NCBI GenBank assembly: GCA_031423755.1
Contig: JANPGC010000030.1
Coordinates: 1 to 56,202 of the forward strand
From: JANMEX01 sp031423755
GTDB lineage: Bacteria; Pseudomonadota; Alphaproteobacteria; Rhizobiales; Rhizobiaceae
Reading direction: 5' to 3'
DNA length: 56,202 nt
Shown piece after piece: positions 40,010-47,777 of the stretch. The notes under the pieces are model-generated. The model did no database searches, was not told the origin of the DNA, and was given only the letters and a program-made list of their open reading frames with translations. Both the position numbers and the translations under genes were made by a program. Every line of letters begins with the position of its first letter. Position 1 is the stretch's first letter.

Positions 40010-41224
40010 TCAGTCTGACAGCTGTTTGATAAATGGGGCAACCGGATCGCCGTTCCAGCCGCGGACCAGCCCGAACGCGCCGCTGTAGGAGAAGGCCGCC
40101 CAGCGGAAGCCGTGCTTTTCGGCGCGATCAACCTGCGCCTTGTAGTAGGCAAGGCGGTCCTTCTGCGGCATCTCAAACGGATTGTCGTACTCTTGGCGGA
40201 TCATGCCGAACTCGCCGAGCAGGATGTCAGTTGGCTTCAGGCCATTCTTCTTTGCCCAATTGGCAGCGATGTCGAAAGAACGGCCCATTTCGGCTGCCAA
40301 ACCTTCCTTTGTGGCGACTTTGGCGAGCTCTTCGTCGAGATAGGCAAGGTGGCCCGCGCGGAGCGCTTTCGGTGCGTCTTGTTTGATGCGGGCGCGAATG
40401 GCGTCGAGCGCCTCATCAAGCTGCGCCTTCGGGGCCTCGTGCAAGGGGAATGGCAGGCCGTAGACATAGGGCATGAAATCGCCCGCCCAAGTCGCGCCCT
40501 GGTGGGTGAGGATGAACGGGTCGTAGGAGTGGAATGACCAGATCAGATTGTCATCCGGGAAATCGGCGGCATTGATCTTGGCGAGCCCTTCGGCTCCGCC
40601 CCAACATGCGCCGGACAGCACCAGTGTCAGTTTGGTCGCGGAAGAACGGGCGGCGGCGAAGGCCCGCTTCATCATGCCCGGCCAGTTGGTGGTTCCATCT
40701 TCGTCGCAGTCGATGGTTGGCTCGTTGAAGAGCTCAAGGGCGACGCGCTTGGGGTCTTTGTCCTTGATGGATGATGCGATGCGGCGAAGGAATTTCAGGT
40801 AGGCGTCAAACTTGGCAGGATCTGAGAGAATCTCAGCCGTGCCGATGGAGCGTTCGCCCGCCGGGATGGCGTGAATGTCGACGAGCACGCCGAGGTCCGC
40901 CTCAAGCGCCAGATCGACTGCGGCGGCAGCCTGTTCATAAAGTTGATCTTGCAGAGATGCAGAGACGTCGGACAGAAATGGTGCCGGGTCTATTGGCAGG
41001 CGCACGAAATCCAGTCCGCTGTCTTTCAGCGCGCGCAGTTCATTTTTGCCGATGTAGCGCTTCCATTCGGGGAAAGGCAGCAGCACTTTTTCGTCGTCCC
41101 AAGTCTTCTCTTCGGGCCAGGTATCCCAGATGTCGAGCGATATGCCGCGTCGGCCTTCAAACGTTGCGGCATGGGCGGCAACGGCTGAAGCAATCAGGAT
41201 AAAGAGCGCGAGCAAGGGTTTCAT
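40010..41224 (-). CDS. Secreted GH5 family glycoside hydrolase (cellulase-like)
   Basis: 404 residues from the ATG at 41224 with a signal peptide (PLLALFILIASAVAAHAA). GH5 landmarks: FVRLPIDPAPFLSD, GVLVDIHAIP, the acid/base glutamate in VALELFNEPTIDCDED, WSFHSYDPFILTHQG, and the nucleophile glutamate in ILLGEFGMIRQEYDN. The enzyme should cut beta-1,4-glucan or a related polysaccharide in the periplasm or outside. No cellulose synthase genes are present here, so its substrate (self-made or plant glucan) is open. It diverges from ybgC over 59 bases. Confidence 0.9.
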   Translation of the reverse strand: MKPLLALFILIASAVAAHAATFEGRRGISLDIWDTWPEEKTWDDEKVLLPFPEWKRYIGKNELRALKDSGLDFVRLPIDPAPFLSDVSASLQDQLYEQAAAAVDLALEADLGVLVDIHAIPAGERSIGTAEILSDPAKFDAYLKFLRRIASSIKDKDPKRVALELFNEPTIDCDEDGTTNWPGMMKRAFAAARSSATKLTLVLSGACWGGAEGLAKINAADFPDDNLIWSFHSYDPFILTHQGATWAGDFMPYVYGLPFPLHEAPKAQLDEALDAIRARIKQDAPKALRAGHLAYLDEELAKVATKEGLAAEMGRSFDIAANWAKKNGLKPTDILLGEFGMIRQEYDNPFEMPQKDRLAYYKAQVDRAEKHGFRWAAFSYSGAFGLVRGWNGDPVAPFIKQLSD

Positions 41225-41283
41225 TTTGCCAATCCGGGGTTCATGGCGCATATACGTTTTATTGCGTGATGCGGGAATTGGCG

Positions 41284-41748
41284 ATGTCTGATCTTGGTAA
41301 AGGGCTGGCGGGCGAACTGACGGATTTCGGCCACCGTCTTTTGCAGCGGGTCTATTATGAGGACACGGATTTCACCGGGATTGTCTATCACGCACGTTAT
41401 CTGCACTTCTTCGAGCGCGGCAGGACGGATTATCTGCGGCTCTCCGGCGTGCATCACACTGAGCTTGATGATGGCGCACATGGCGAGAGACTGGCTTGGA
41501 TTGTCCGGCGGATGGAGATTGATTTCAAATCACCGGCGCGGATTGATGATGTTTTGACGATTGAAACGCGGACATTGGACATTTCCGGCGCGCGGATTGT
41601 GATGAGGCAGGTTATTTCGCGCAGTGGACACGAACTTGCGACCGCAAAGGTTGAAGCGGCGCTGGTCAATGGCGCGGGCAAGCCGAGACGGTTTCCGAAA
41701 GAGTGGAACCAAGCATTCCGGCCACATGGTGCTATGCCCCAATCATAA
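41284..41748 (+). CDS. ybgC: YbgC family acyl-CoA thioesterase
   Basis: 154 residues from ATG 41284 (GTG 41266 and ATG 41269 are in the same frame). The hot-dog fold signature VYYEDTDFTGIVYHARYLHF includes the catalytic Asp, followed by FFERGRTDYLR. YbgC hydrolyses acyl-CoA thioesters, is linked to phospholipid metabolism and the Tol-Pal system, and is regularly encoded upstream of tolQ, as here. The 196 bases to tolQ contain a TTAACC word and must hold the tol promoter, but I see no clear -35/-10 pair. Confidence 0.93.
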   Translation: MSDLGKGLAGELTDFGHRLLQRVYYEDTDFTGIVYHARYLHFFERGRTDYLRLSGVHHTELDDGAHGERLAWIVRRMEIDFKSPARIDDVLTIETRTLDISGARIVMRQVISRSGHELATAKVEAALVNGAGKPRRFPKEWNQAFRPHGAMPQS

Positions 41749-41944
41749 CCCATCCTTAACCATAACCGGCCAAGAATGAGGCTCTGGTGACAGGTGCGGA
41801 ATCCCCGCGTCTTGTTTTCACCAAATTTAGCGGAAAGAAGCACGCCATCGCGGGGTTACGCGTCGGCCGGGCCCAAATAACCGCAAGGCGCACACGGACC
41901 GCCCGGCCAAATCAGCCGGGCGTTTGGATTCGAGGATACAGGCA

Positions 41945-42655
41945 ATGGAAGAAATCGCACTGGCCGCCCCAACGGTGGACATGTCGCTGTGGGGATTGTT
42001 CGCGCAGGCCGGATGGATCGTCAAGCTGGTGATGATCGGGCTTATGGGCGCATCGGTCTGGACTTGGGCGCTGGTCATAGAGAAGACGATGTCGTTCTCG
42101 CGCATGCGCCGGGCGCTGGACCGGTTTGAGCAGGTGTTCTGGTCTGGTCAGTCGCTGGAAGAATTGTACCGCACGCTAGCTGATCGAAATACGATCGGAA
42201 TGGGCTCGATTTTCGTGGCCTCGATGCGCTAATGGAAGAAGAGCTATGAGCGCGGTGCGCGCTCGCCCATAGGCCTGCAGATGCGCATCGAGAAGTCGAT
42301 GGACGTTGCACTGACCCGTGAGATGGAAACGCTGGAGGCGCGGCTGACCTCGCTGGCCACCATTGGCTCGGCGGGTCCGTTTGTCGGCCTGTTTGGCACC
42401 GTTATCGGTATCATGACCTCGTTCATGTCGATTGCGGCATCGAAGAACACCAATCTTTCTGTCGTCGCGCCGGGCATCGCCGAGGCGTTGCTGGCCACCG
42501 CCATCGGCCTTGTTGCCGCCATTCCGGCGGTTATCGCCTACAACAAGCTGCATTCGGACGCTGCCAAGATTGGCTCGCGGCTTGAAGGCTTCGCCGATGA
42601 GTTCTCCGCCATTCTTTCGCGGCAAATTGACGAGAAGATCGCCCGTCAGGGCTGA
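41945..42655 (+). pseudogene. tolQ: tolQ with an in-frame TAA at codon 96
   Basis: Read through, the frame encodes a TolQ of 236 codons with every landmark: first membrane helix (AQAGWIVKLVMIGLMGASVW), then helices 2 and 3 (TIGSAGPFVGLFGTVIGIMT, VAPGIAEALLATAIGLVAAI) and the end DEKIARQG. One codon is wrong: TAA at 42230-42232, between FVASMR and WKKSYERGAR, where homologues have Glu, so one G-to-T change from GAA explains it. The frame is not shifted. As written only the first helix would be made. TolQ is the proton channel of the Tol-Pal machine; tolR, tolA, tolB and pal are intact. A base-calling error, a real mutation or readthrough are all possible. Confidence 0.9.
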
Positions 42656-42672
42656 AGCGGAGACACTTTCCC

Positions 42673-43125
42673 ATGGGCATGTCATCTGCCAACAATTCAG
42701 GCAAGCGCAGCCGCCGCCGCAGGGGGCGCGGCTCGGGCGGCGTGATGAGCGAAATCAACGTGACGCCCATGGTGGACGTGATGCTGGTGCTGCTGATCAT
42801 TTTCATGATTGCCGCGCCGTTGATGACCGTCGGCGTGCCAATTGATCTGCCGGACACGCAGGCGAAATCGCTGAACACCGACACGCAGCCGATTACGGTT
42901 TCGGTCAATGCTAGTGGCGAAATCTTCATTCAGGAAACGCCGATTGCTATTGAGGAAATCGTGCCGAAGCTGCAGGCCATTGCCAAGGCGGGCTATGAGG
43001 AGCGCATCTTTGTGCGCGGTGACAAGCTTGCGGATTATGGCACGGTGATGAAGGTGATGGCGCGCATCTCGTCGGCGGGTTTCAAGAACCTCGGCCTGGT
43101 GAGCCTGCCGGAGCAGGGTGGCTGA
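42673..43125 (+). CDS. tolR: TolR, Tol-Pal inner-membrane protein
   Basis: 150 residues. A basic N-terminus (SGKRSRRRRGRGSGG) precedes the membrane helix with the proton-carrying aspartate, SEINVTPMVDVMLVLLIIFM, typical of TolR/ExbD. The periplasmic domain follows (ITVSVNASGEIFIQ, FVRGDKLADYGTVMKVMARI). It works with TolQ and TolA to drive outer-membrane constriction at division. It begins 17 bases after tolQ and would lack its channel partner if the tolQ stop is real. Confidence 0.96.
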   Translation: MGMSSANNSGKRSRRRRGRGSGGVMSEINVTPMVDVMLVLLIIFMIAAPLMTVGVPIDLPDTQAKSLNTDTQPITVSVNASGEIFIQETPIAIEEIVPKLQAIAKAGYEERIFVRGDKLADYGTVMKVMARISSAGFKNLGLVSLPEQGG

Positions 43126-43131
43126 CGCCCG

Positions 43132-44466
43132 ATGAAAGGTCCGATCGCCACATCGACCATTTTGCACATCATCGTCCTGATCCTTGGGCTGGTGTCGCTT
43201 TCGTCTGCCAAGAAATTCGAGGCGGGAAGTGCTGAGTCTTTTCCCGTTGATATTGTGCCGATAGAAGAGCTGACGCAGATACAGGAAGGCGTGAAGACGG
43301 CACCCAAGGCGGAGAAATCCGCGCCGGTGCCGACCAAGAAACCGCAGACGGTCGCGGACGCCAAGAACACCGGTGACAACGAGGCCGATCTGCCGACGCC
43401 GCCGAAACCTGCCGAAAAGCCGAAGCCTGTCGAGACGGCTGATGTGCCCGCGCCGCAGCCGAAGCCCGTCAAGAAGCCTGAGGAAGTGAAGCCGGAGGAA
43501 CCACAGACCGATCCTGTTGCCGACGCGATTGCCAAAGAGGCGGAAGCGGCCAAGGCTGCGGAAGCCAAAGCGGCAAAGGCAGCTGAGGCGAAGGCCGCCA
43601 AGGTGGCTGAGGCGAAAGCAGCAGAGGCGGCGGAAGCCAAAGCTGCTGAGGAAAAAGCCGCTGCGAAAGCTGAAGCTGCCGCCAAGGCCGACGCGGCTGC
43701 GGAAGCGGCGGCGAAGCTGGAAGCGGAAGCCCTGTTGAAGGCCGAGGCAGACACCAAGGCTGCGGATCAGGAAAAGAAGGCGGCGGAGAAGGCGGCAAAA
43801 GAAAAGGCTGAGAAGGAAGCGGCCAAGCAGGCCGCTGCCGAAGAGGCGCAGGCCGCGAAAGAGGCTGAAGCCGCTACAAAGGCAGAGGCCAAGGCGCAAG
43901 CCGAAACCGAGGCGAAAGCGCAGGCGGCGGCGGAAGCCAAGGCGGAGGCTGCCGCAGAGGCGAAGACCGCCAAGGCTGCGGAAGCCAAAGCTAAAAAGGC
44001 TGCCGATGCGAAGAAGGCTGCGGCGCAGCAGGCGGCTGAGGACGAGAAGCTGAATGATGAAATTGCCAAGGCGCTGATCAACAAGGACAAGGCGTCCGGC
44101 GGTGGCGCCAAGCGGTCCGCGTCGAAAGAGGCGCTCGGCGGCAAGAAGGCGACGGGCGGGTCCAAGCTTTCAGTCAGCGAAATGGATGCGCTGCGCGGCA
44201 TGATCGAAAAATGCTGGAGCCCGCCCACCGGGATCAATGACGCAGGCGCGCTGAAGATCACCATCAAGATGAGCCTCAATGAGGCTGGCGAGGTCGATGG
44301 CCAGCCGAAAGTGGTGGCAGGCGGCGGCGCGTCTGGCATTGAGCGCGCAGCTGCGGAAGCGGCGCGGCGGGCGGTGCTGAAATGCGCGCCATATAATCTG
44401 CCTGCAGAAAAGTATGACGCATGGTCGGAAGTCATCGTGAACTTCGATCCGAGCGAAATGTTCTAA
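43132..44466 (+). CDS. tolA: TolA, Tol-Pal energy-transducing protein
   Basis: 444 residues. A single N-terminal membrane helix (TSTILHIIVLILGLVSLSSA), a proline-rich stretch (residues 60-125), and a very long Ala/Lys/Glu helix (about residues 128-310) that spans the periplasm. The C-terminal domain begins near DALRGMIEKCWSPPTGINDA and has the paired cysteines of TolA domain III (CW and CAPYNLP). It links the TolQR motor to TolB and Pal. The repetitive coding of the helix leaves large open frames on the other strand that are not genes. Confidence 0.94.
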   Translation: MKGPIATSTILHIIVLILGLVSLSSAKKFEAGSAESFPVDIVPIEELTQIQEGVKTAPKAEKSAPVPTKKPQTVADAKNTGDNEADLPTPPKPAEKPKPVETADVPAPQPKPVKKPEEVKPEEPQTDPVADAIAKEAEAAKAAEAKAAKAAEAKAAKVAEAKAAEAAEAKAAEEKAAAKAEAAAKADAAAEAAAKLEAEALLKAEADTKAADQEKKAAEKAAKEKAEKEAAKQAAAEEAQAAKEAEAATKAEAKAQAETEAKAQAAAEAKAEAAAEAKTAKAAEAKAKKAADAKKAAAQQAAEDEKLNDEIAKALINKDKASGGGAKRSASKEALGGKKATGGSKLSVSEMDALRGMIEKCWSPPTGINDAGALKITIKMSLNEAGEVDGQPKVVAGGGASGIERAAAEAARRAVLKCAPYNLPAEKYDAWSEVIVNFDPSEMF

Positions 44467-44501
44467 CCCTGAATTGAAGTTGAGAAAGAGGTCGTGGACC
44501 G

Positions 44502-45812
44502 ATGAACAAACTGATCAGAAACCTCGCCCTGGCCGCCTTCATGGCACTTGCCAGCGTTGCATCGTTGACGCTGCCGGCTAATGCGCTTGTCGAAATCAAC
44601 ATCAACAAGGGCAATGTCGAGCCCCTGCCGATTGCCATCACCGACTTTCTGGCGGGCAGCGAGCTTGGGGCTCAGATTTCGCAAATTGTTGCGGCGGATT
44701 TGAAGCGCTCCGGCCTGTTTGCGCCGATCGACAAGGGCGCTTTCATTGAAAAGATATCCAATCCGGATGTCGCGCCTCGCTTTGAGGACTGGAAGGTCAT
44801 CAATGCGCAGGCGCTGGTGACGGGCCGGGTCAGCCAGGAGGGCGGCAAACTCAGGGCAGAATTCCGGCTGTGGGATTCGTTTGCGGGCGAGCAGCTTGAG
44901 GGCCAGCAGCTGGTGGCGGATGCGTCCAACCAGCGCCGCATCGCCCACATGATCGCCGATGCGATCTATGAGCGGCTGACCGGCGAAAAGGGCTATTTCG
45001 ACACGCGCATCGTGTTCGTCTCCGAATCCGGCGCCAAGGACAAGCGCATCAAGAAGCTGGCGATCATGGATCAGGACGGCGCCAATGTGCGCACCCTGAC
45101 CTCCGGCAAGGATCTTGTGCTGACGCCGCGCTTCTCGCCCAACAAGCAGGAAATCACCTACATGGCCTTCGATGGCGACGTGCCGTCGGTCTATCTGCTG
45201 CAGCTTGAAACCGGCCAGCGCGAAAAGGTCGGCAATTTCCCCGGCATCACCATCGCGCCACGCTTCTCGCCGGACGGCCAAAAAGTTGTGCTGTCGCTGT
45301 TGCAGGACAATGGCTCGGCCAATCTCTACACGATGGATCTGCGCAGCCGTCAGGTGACGCGCTTGACCAATTCGTCGGCGATTGACACGTCCGCTTCCTA
45401 TTCGCCGGATGGCGCGCAGATTGCGTTTGAGTCCGACCGCGGCGGCAAGCAGCAGATTTATGTGATGGCGGCGGGCGGCTCCGAACCGAACCGCATTTCG
45501 TTCGGCGACGGCTCCTACTCGACGCCGGTGTGGTCGCCGCGTGGCGATCTGATTGCCTTCACCAAACAGTCTGGCGGACAGTTTTCGATTGGCGTGATGA
45601 AGACGGACGGCTCAGGCGAGCGCATTCTGTCGACAGGCTTTCTGATGGAAGGTCCGACCTGGGCACCCAATGGCCGCGTGCTGGGCTTCTACAAGACGGC
45701 AGCTGGCGGTAATCCGTCGCTGTTTTCAATTGACCTTACAGGTTACAATGAGCAGCAGATCCCGACGCCGGGCGCGGCTTCCGATCCTGCCTGGTCGCCG
45801 CTTCTCGAGTAG
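44502..45812 (+). CDS. tolB: TolB, Tol-Pal periplasmic beta-propeller
   Basis: 436 residues with a signal peptide (NLALAAFMALASVASLTLPA, cleaved near NALVEI). The N-terminal domain (residues about 30-165) is followed by a six-bladed propeller built from repeats such as LVLTPRFSPNKQEITYMAF, ITIAPRFSPDGQKVVLSL, SASYSPDGAQIAFESDRGGK and TPVWSPRGDLIAFTKQ. TolB binds Pal and the TolA end. It starts 35 bases after tolA and is followed by a hairpin at 45854-45877. Confidence 0.97.
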   Translation: MNKLIRNLALAAFMALASVASLTLPANALVEININKGNVEPLPIAITDFLAGSELGAQISQIVAADLKRSGLFAPIDKGAFIEKISNPDVAPRFEDWKVINAQALVTGRVSQEGGKLRAEFRLWDSFAGEQLEGQQLVADASNQRRIAHMIADAIYERLTGEKGYFDTRIVFVSESGAKDKRIKKLAIMDQDGANVRTLTSGKDLVLTPRFSPNKQEITYMAFDGDVPSVYLLQLETGQREKVGNFPGITIAPRFSPDGQKVVLSLLQDNGSANLYTMDLRSRQVTRLTNSSAIDTSASYSPDGAQIAFESDRGGKQQIYVMAAGGSEPNRISFGDGSYSTPVWSPRGDLIAFTKQSGGQFSIGVMKTDGSGERILSTGFLMEGPTWAPNGRVLGFYKTAAGGNPSLFSIDLTGYNEQQIPTPGAASDPAWSPLLE

Positions 45813-45853
45813 CACGTGCCACAAATGCCGCCTTTTGGCCGCATTCTTCTTCC

Positions 45854-45877
45854 AATGGCCGGTTTAATCCGGCCATT
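45854..45877 (+). terminator. Hairpin after tolB
   Basis: AATGGCCGG (45854-45862) pairs perfectly with CCGGCCATT (45869-45877) around TTTAAT. There is no T run behind it, so it may stabilise the tolB 3' end or stop transcription only in part; pal lies about 100 bases downstream. Two TTAACC words in 45897-45930 are possible CtrA half-sites. Confidence 0.6.
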
Positions 45878-45981
45878 TCGCCACGATAAGACAAATTTAA
45901 CCCTGTTCGTTGGCTCACGGTTAACCTCGATGTGGTTACTCATTTTTCAACGAAATTGATCAAATGCCAAGGAGTCCCGGC

Positions 45982-46497
45982 ATGAGCCGCTTTGCCACAC
46001 TTACCCGCAGCCCGATGATGATTGCGCTTGTCGCCGTCCTTGCCGTCACCGGCTGTGCGTCCAAGAAAAACAATTTGCCGAACAACGCCGGTGACCTCGG
46101 CCTCAATGGTGGCGCGGGCGCCGCGACGCCAGGTTCTGCGCAGGATTTCACCGTCAATGTCGGCGACCGGATATTCTTTGACACGGATTCGTCCGTTGTC
46201 CGCGCCGATGCCCAGGCGACTCTCGCCCGCCAGGCACAGTGGCTGCAACAGTATCCGAACTATGCAATCACCGTTGAAGGCCACGCCGACGAGCGCGGCA
46301 CACGCGAATACAACATCGCCCTGGGCGCGCGCCGCGCTGCGGCAACCCGCGATTATCTTTCTTCGCAGGGCGTTCCCGTCCAGCGCATGAAGACAATTTC
46401 GTATGGCAAGGAACGCCCGGTTGCGGTTTGCGATGACATTTCCTGCTGGTCGCAGAACCGCCGGGCAGTAACTGTCTTGGGCGGCGCGGGTTCGTAA
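45982..46497 (+). CDS. pal: Pal, peptidoglycan-associated lipoprotein
   Basis: 171 residues from ATG 45982, with AAGGAG well placed upstream. The lipoprotein signal ends in AVTGC (Cys24). The OmpA-type domain shows VGDRIFFDTDSSVVRADAQA, then ITVEGHADERGTREYNIALG and a final YGKERPVAVCDD. Pal ties the outer membrane to peptidoglycan and receives force from TolA/TolB. The stop codon touches repeat copy E. Confidence 0.97.
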   Translation: MSRFATLTRSPMMIALVAVLAVTGCASKKNNLPNNAGDLGLNGGAGAATPGSAQDFTVNVGDRIFFDTDSSVVRADAQATLARQAQWLQQYPNYAITVEGHADERGTREYNIALGARRAAATRDYLSSQGVPVQRMKTISYGKERPVAVCDDISCWSQNRRAVTVLGGAGS

Positions 46498-46620
46498 GAA
46501 ATCCGCTGCGGCGGCCAACTAGAGCCATTTGCTCCGCTTCCGGTGCTCACGAACGAAAGTTCGCTCCGCGCCGGTTCTCGCCGATAGCTCTATTTGACTC
46601 GCCGCAACGAATTTTTCTTG
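46497..46620. repeat. Dispersed hairpin repeat, copy E
   Basis: The short form of the family, without the second palindrome. Outer arms around GCTGCGGCGGCCAACTAGAG and CTCTATTTGACTCGCCGCAA pair well, and the tip pairs GAAC with GTTC around GAAA. It starts on the last base of the pal stop codon. Confidence 0.85.
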
Positions 46621-46640
46621 CTTCACGAAGACAAGAGTTA

Positions 46641-46670
46641 AGGCGGTCCTTGCGGGCCGCTTTTTCTTTT
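46641..46670 (+). terminator. Terminator after pal
   Basis: GCGGTCC pairs with GGGCCGC around TTGC (one G-U pair), followed by TTTTTCTTTT. It lies downstream of repeat copy E and separates pal from ybgF. Confidence 0.85.
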
Positions 46671-46770
46671 GGGGTTCAACAAACTTTGGCCGAACTTTCA
46701 ATTCACATGATATGCAATCACCCATTCCGGGAGCCGCGGGGGCCAGCCGGGGGACAACAGGAAATGCCAT

Positions 46771-47769
46771 ATGCGATTTAAGAACCTTATCGCCGCCGGA
46801 TTGTTTCTGATGGGCAGCGCCGCATGCTTGCCGACTGCGCAGGCGGTGGACAATTCTGCCCGTGTGCCGCAGTTCGGCGTTGAAGTTGACGGTGACAGTT
46901 TTGTGCCCGTGCCGCAGGCCGATGTGCCTACGGTGCGCAACATCCTTGTCGCGCAGGATCAGAGTGCCGCAGAGCTTCAGGAAACTGTCCGCCAGCTCAA
47001 CGGCAAGGTCGAGGAACTGACCTTCCAGATCCTGCAGATGCAGGAGCAGATGCGCAAGATGCAGGAAGACAATGAGTTCCGCTTTCAGGAAATTGAAAAG
47101 TCCAAGCAGGGAATGGCCAAGCCATCCGACACTGGCAATGATGTCGCTGCCGCTCCTGATGGCAATGAAGTTGCCGCCGCTCCGGCAGATGAGCCGCCTG
47201 CCGCCGCCGACAGCGGCGCTGCGGCAACTGACTCTCCTGCGGACGTTGCGACCACTGACCCGCAGCTTGGAACAGGCGAAAAGCCGCTTGGATCAATCAA
47301 GTTTGACGAAAACGGCAACCCGATCGGTGGCAGCATCGAGCAGGTGATCGAGGCTGACCCACAGTCGGCTTCCCTGCCGACGTCAGGCGATCCCGCCGAG
47401 ATTTACCGCGTGGCCTACGATCATGTGCTGGCGGGGGAATACAAGGATGCGGAGGCCGGGTTTCGCCAGCATGTAGAGCTCTTTCCCGCTGATGCGCAGA
47501 CTGCCGACGCGCGCTACTGGCTTGGCGAATCACTGGCCGCGCAGGGAAAGACGCGCGATGCCGCTGAAATTTTCCTGAACTCGCAAAAAGATTTCCCGAA
47601 GTCGAAGAAGGCGCCGGAAATGCTGTTCAAGCTGGGCGTTGCGCTTGTCGAGCTCGACAACAAGGATGTTGCCTGCGCGACCTTCGCGCAAGTGCAGAAG
47701 AAGTATCCAAAGTCCGGACAGGCGCTGTTGACGCGGGTCACTGAAGAACAAGCCAAAGCCGGGTGCTGA
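46771..47769 (+). CDS. ybgF: YbgF/CpoB, Tol-Pal associated TPR protein
   Basis: 332 residues with a signal peptide (MRFKNLIAAGLFLMGSAACL...AQA). A coiled-coil segment (residues 70-110, LQETVRQLNGKVEELTFQIL) allows trimer formation; a long Ala/Pro/Asp linker follows, then three TPR units at the C-terminus (AYDHVLAGEYKDAEAGFRQH, ARYWLGESLAAQGKTRDAAE, LFKLGVALVELDNKDVACAT). CpoB coordinates outer-membrane constriction with wall synthesis in E. coli. Separated from pal by a terminator, so it probably has its own promoter in 46671-46770. Confidence 0.93.
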   Translation: MRFKNLIAAGLFLMGSAACLPTAQAVDNSARVPQFGVEVDGDSFVPVPQADVPTVRNILVAQDQSAAELQETVRQLNGKVEELTFQILQMQEQMRKMQEDNEFRFQEIEKSKQGMAKPSDTGNDVAAAPDGNEVAAAPADEPPAAADSGAAATDSPADVATTDPQLGTGEKPLGSIKFDENGNPIGGSIEQVIEADPQSASLPTSGDPAEIYRVAYDHVLAGEYKDAEAGFRQHVELFPADAQTADARYWLGESLAAQGKTRDAAEIFLNSQKDFPKSKKAPEMLFKLGVALVELDNKDVACATFAQVQKKYPKSGQALLTRVTEEQAKAGC

Positions 47770-47777
47770 ACCCGCGC

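Noticed and set aside
40010..41224. Part of a cellulose synthesis operon
   Set aside because: GH5 enzymes occur in bcs operons, but no bcsA, bcsB or related gene is present on either side.
42230..42300. A frameshift in tolQ
   Set aside because: The frame before and after the stop is identical, so no base is missing or added; a single substitution explains the break.
42281..42655. Second half of tolQ as an independent gene starting at ATG 42281
   Set aside because: There is no ribosome site before this ATG and the product would lack the first helix; it is better read as the rest of tolQ.
42697..43899. A 400-codon open frame on the minus strand
   Set aside because: It mirrors the Ala/Lys/Glu repeat of TolA, and its Leu/Arg/Phe-rich product is an artefact of that repeat.
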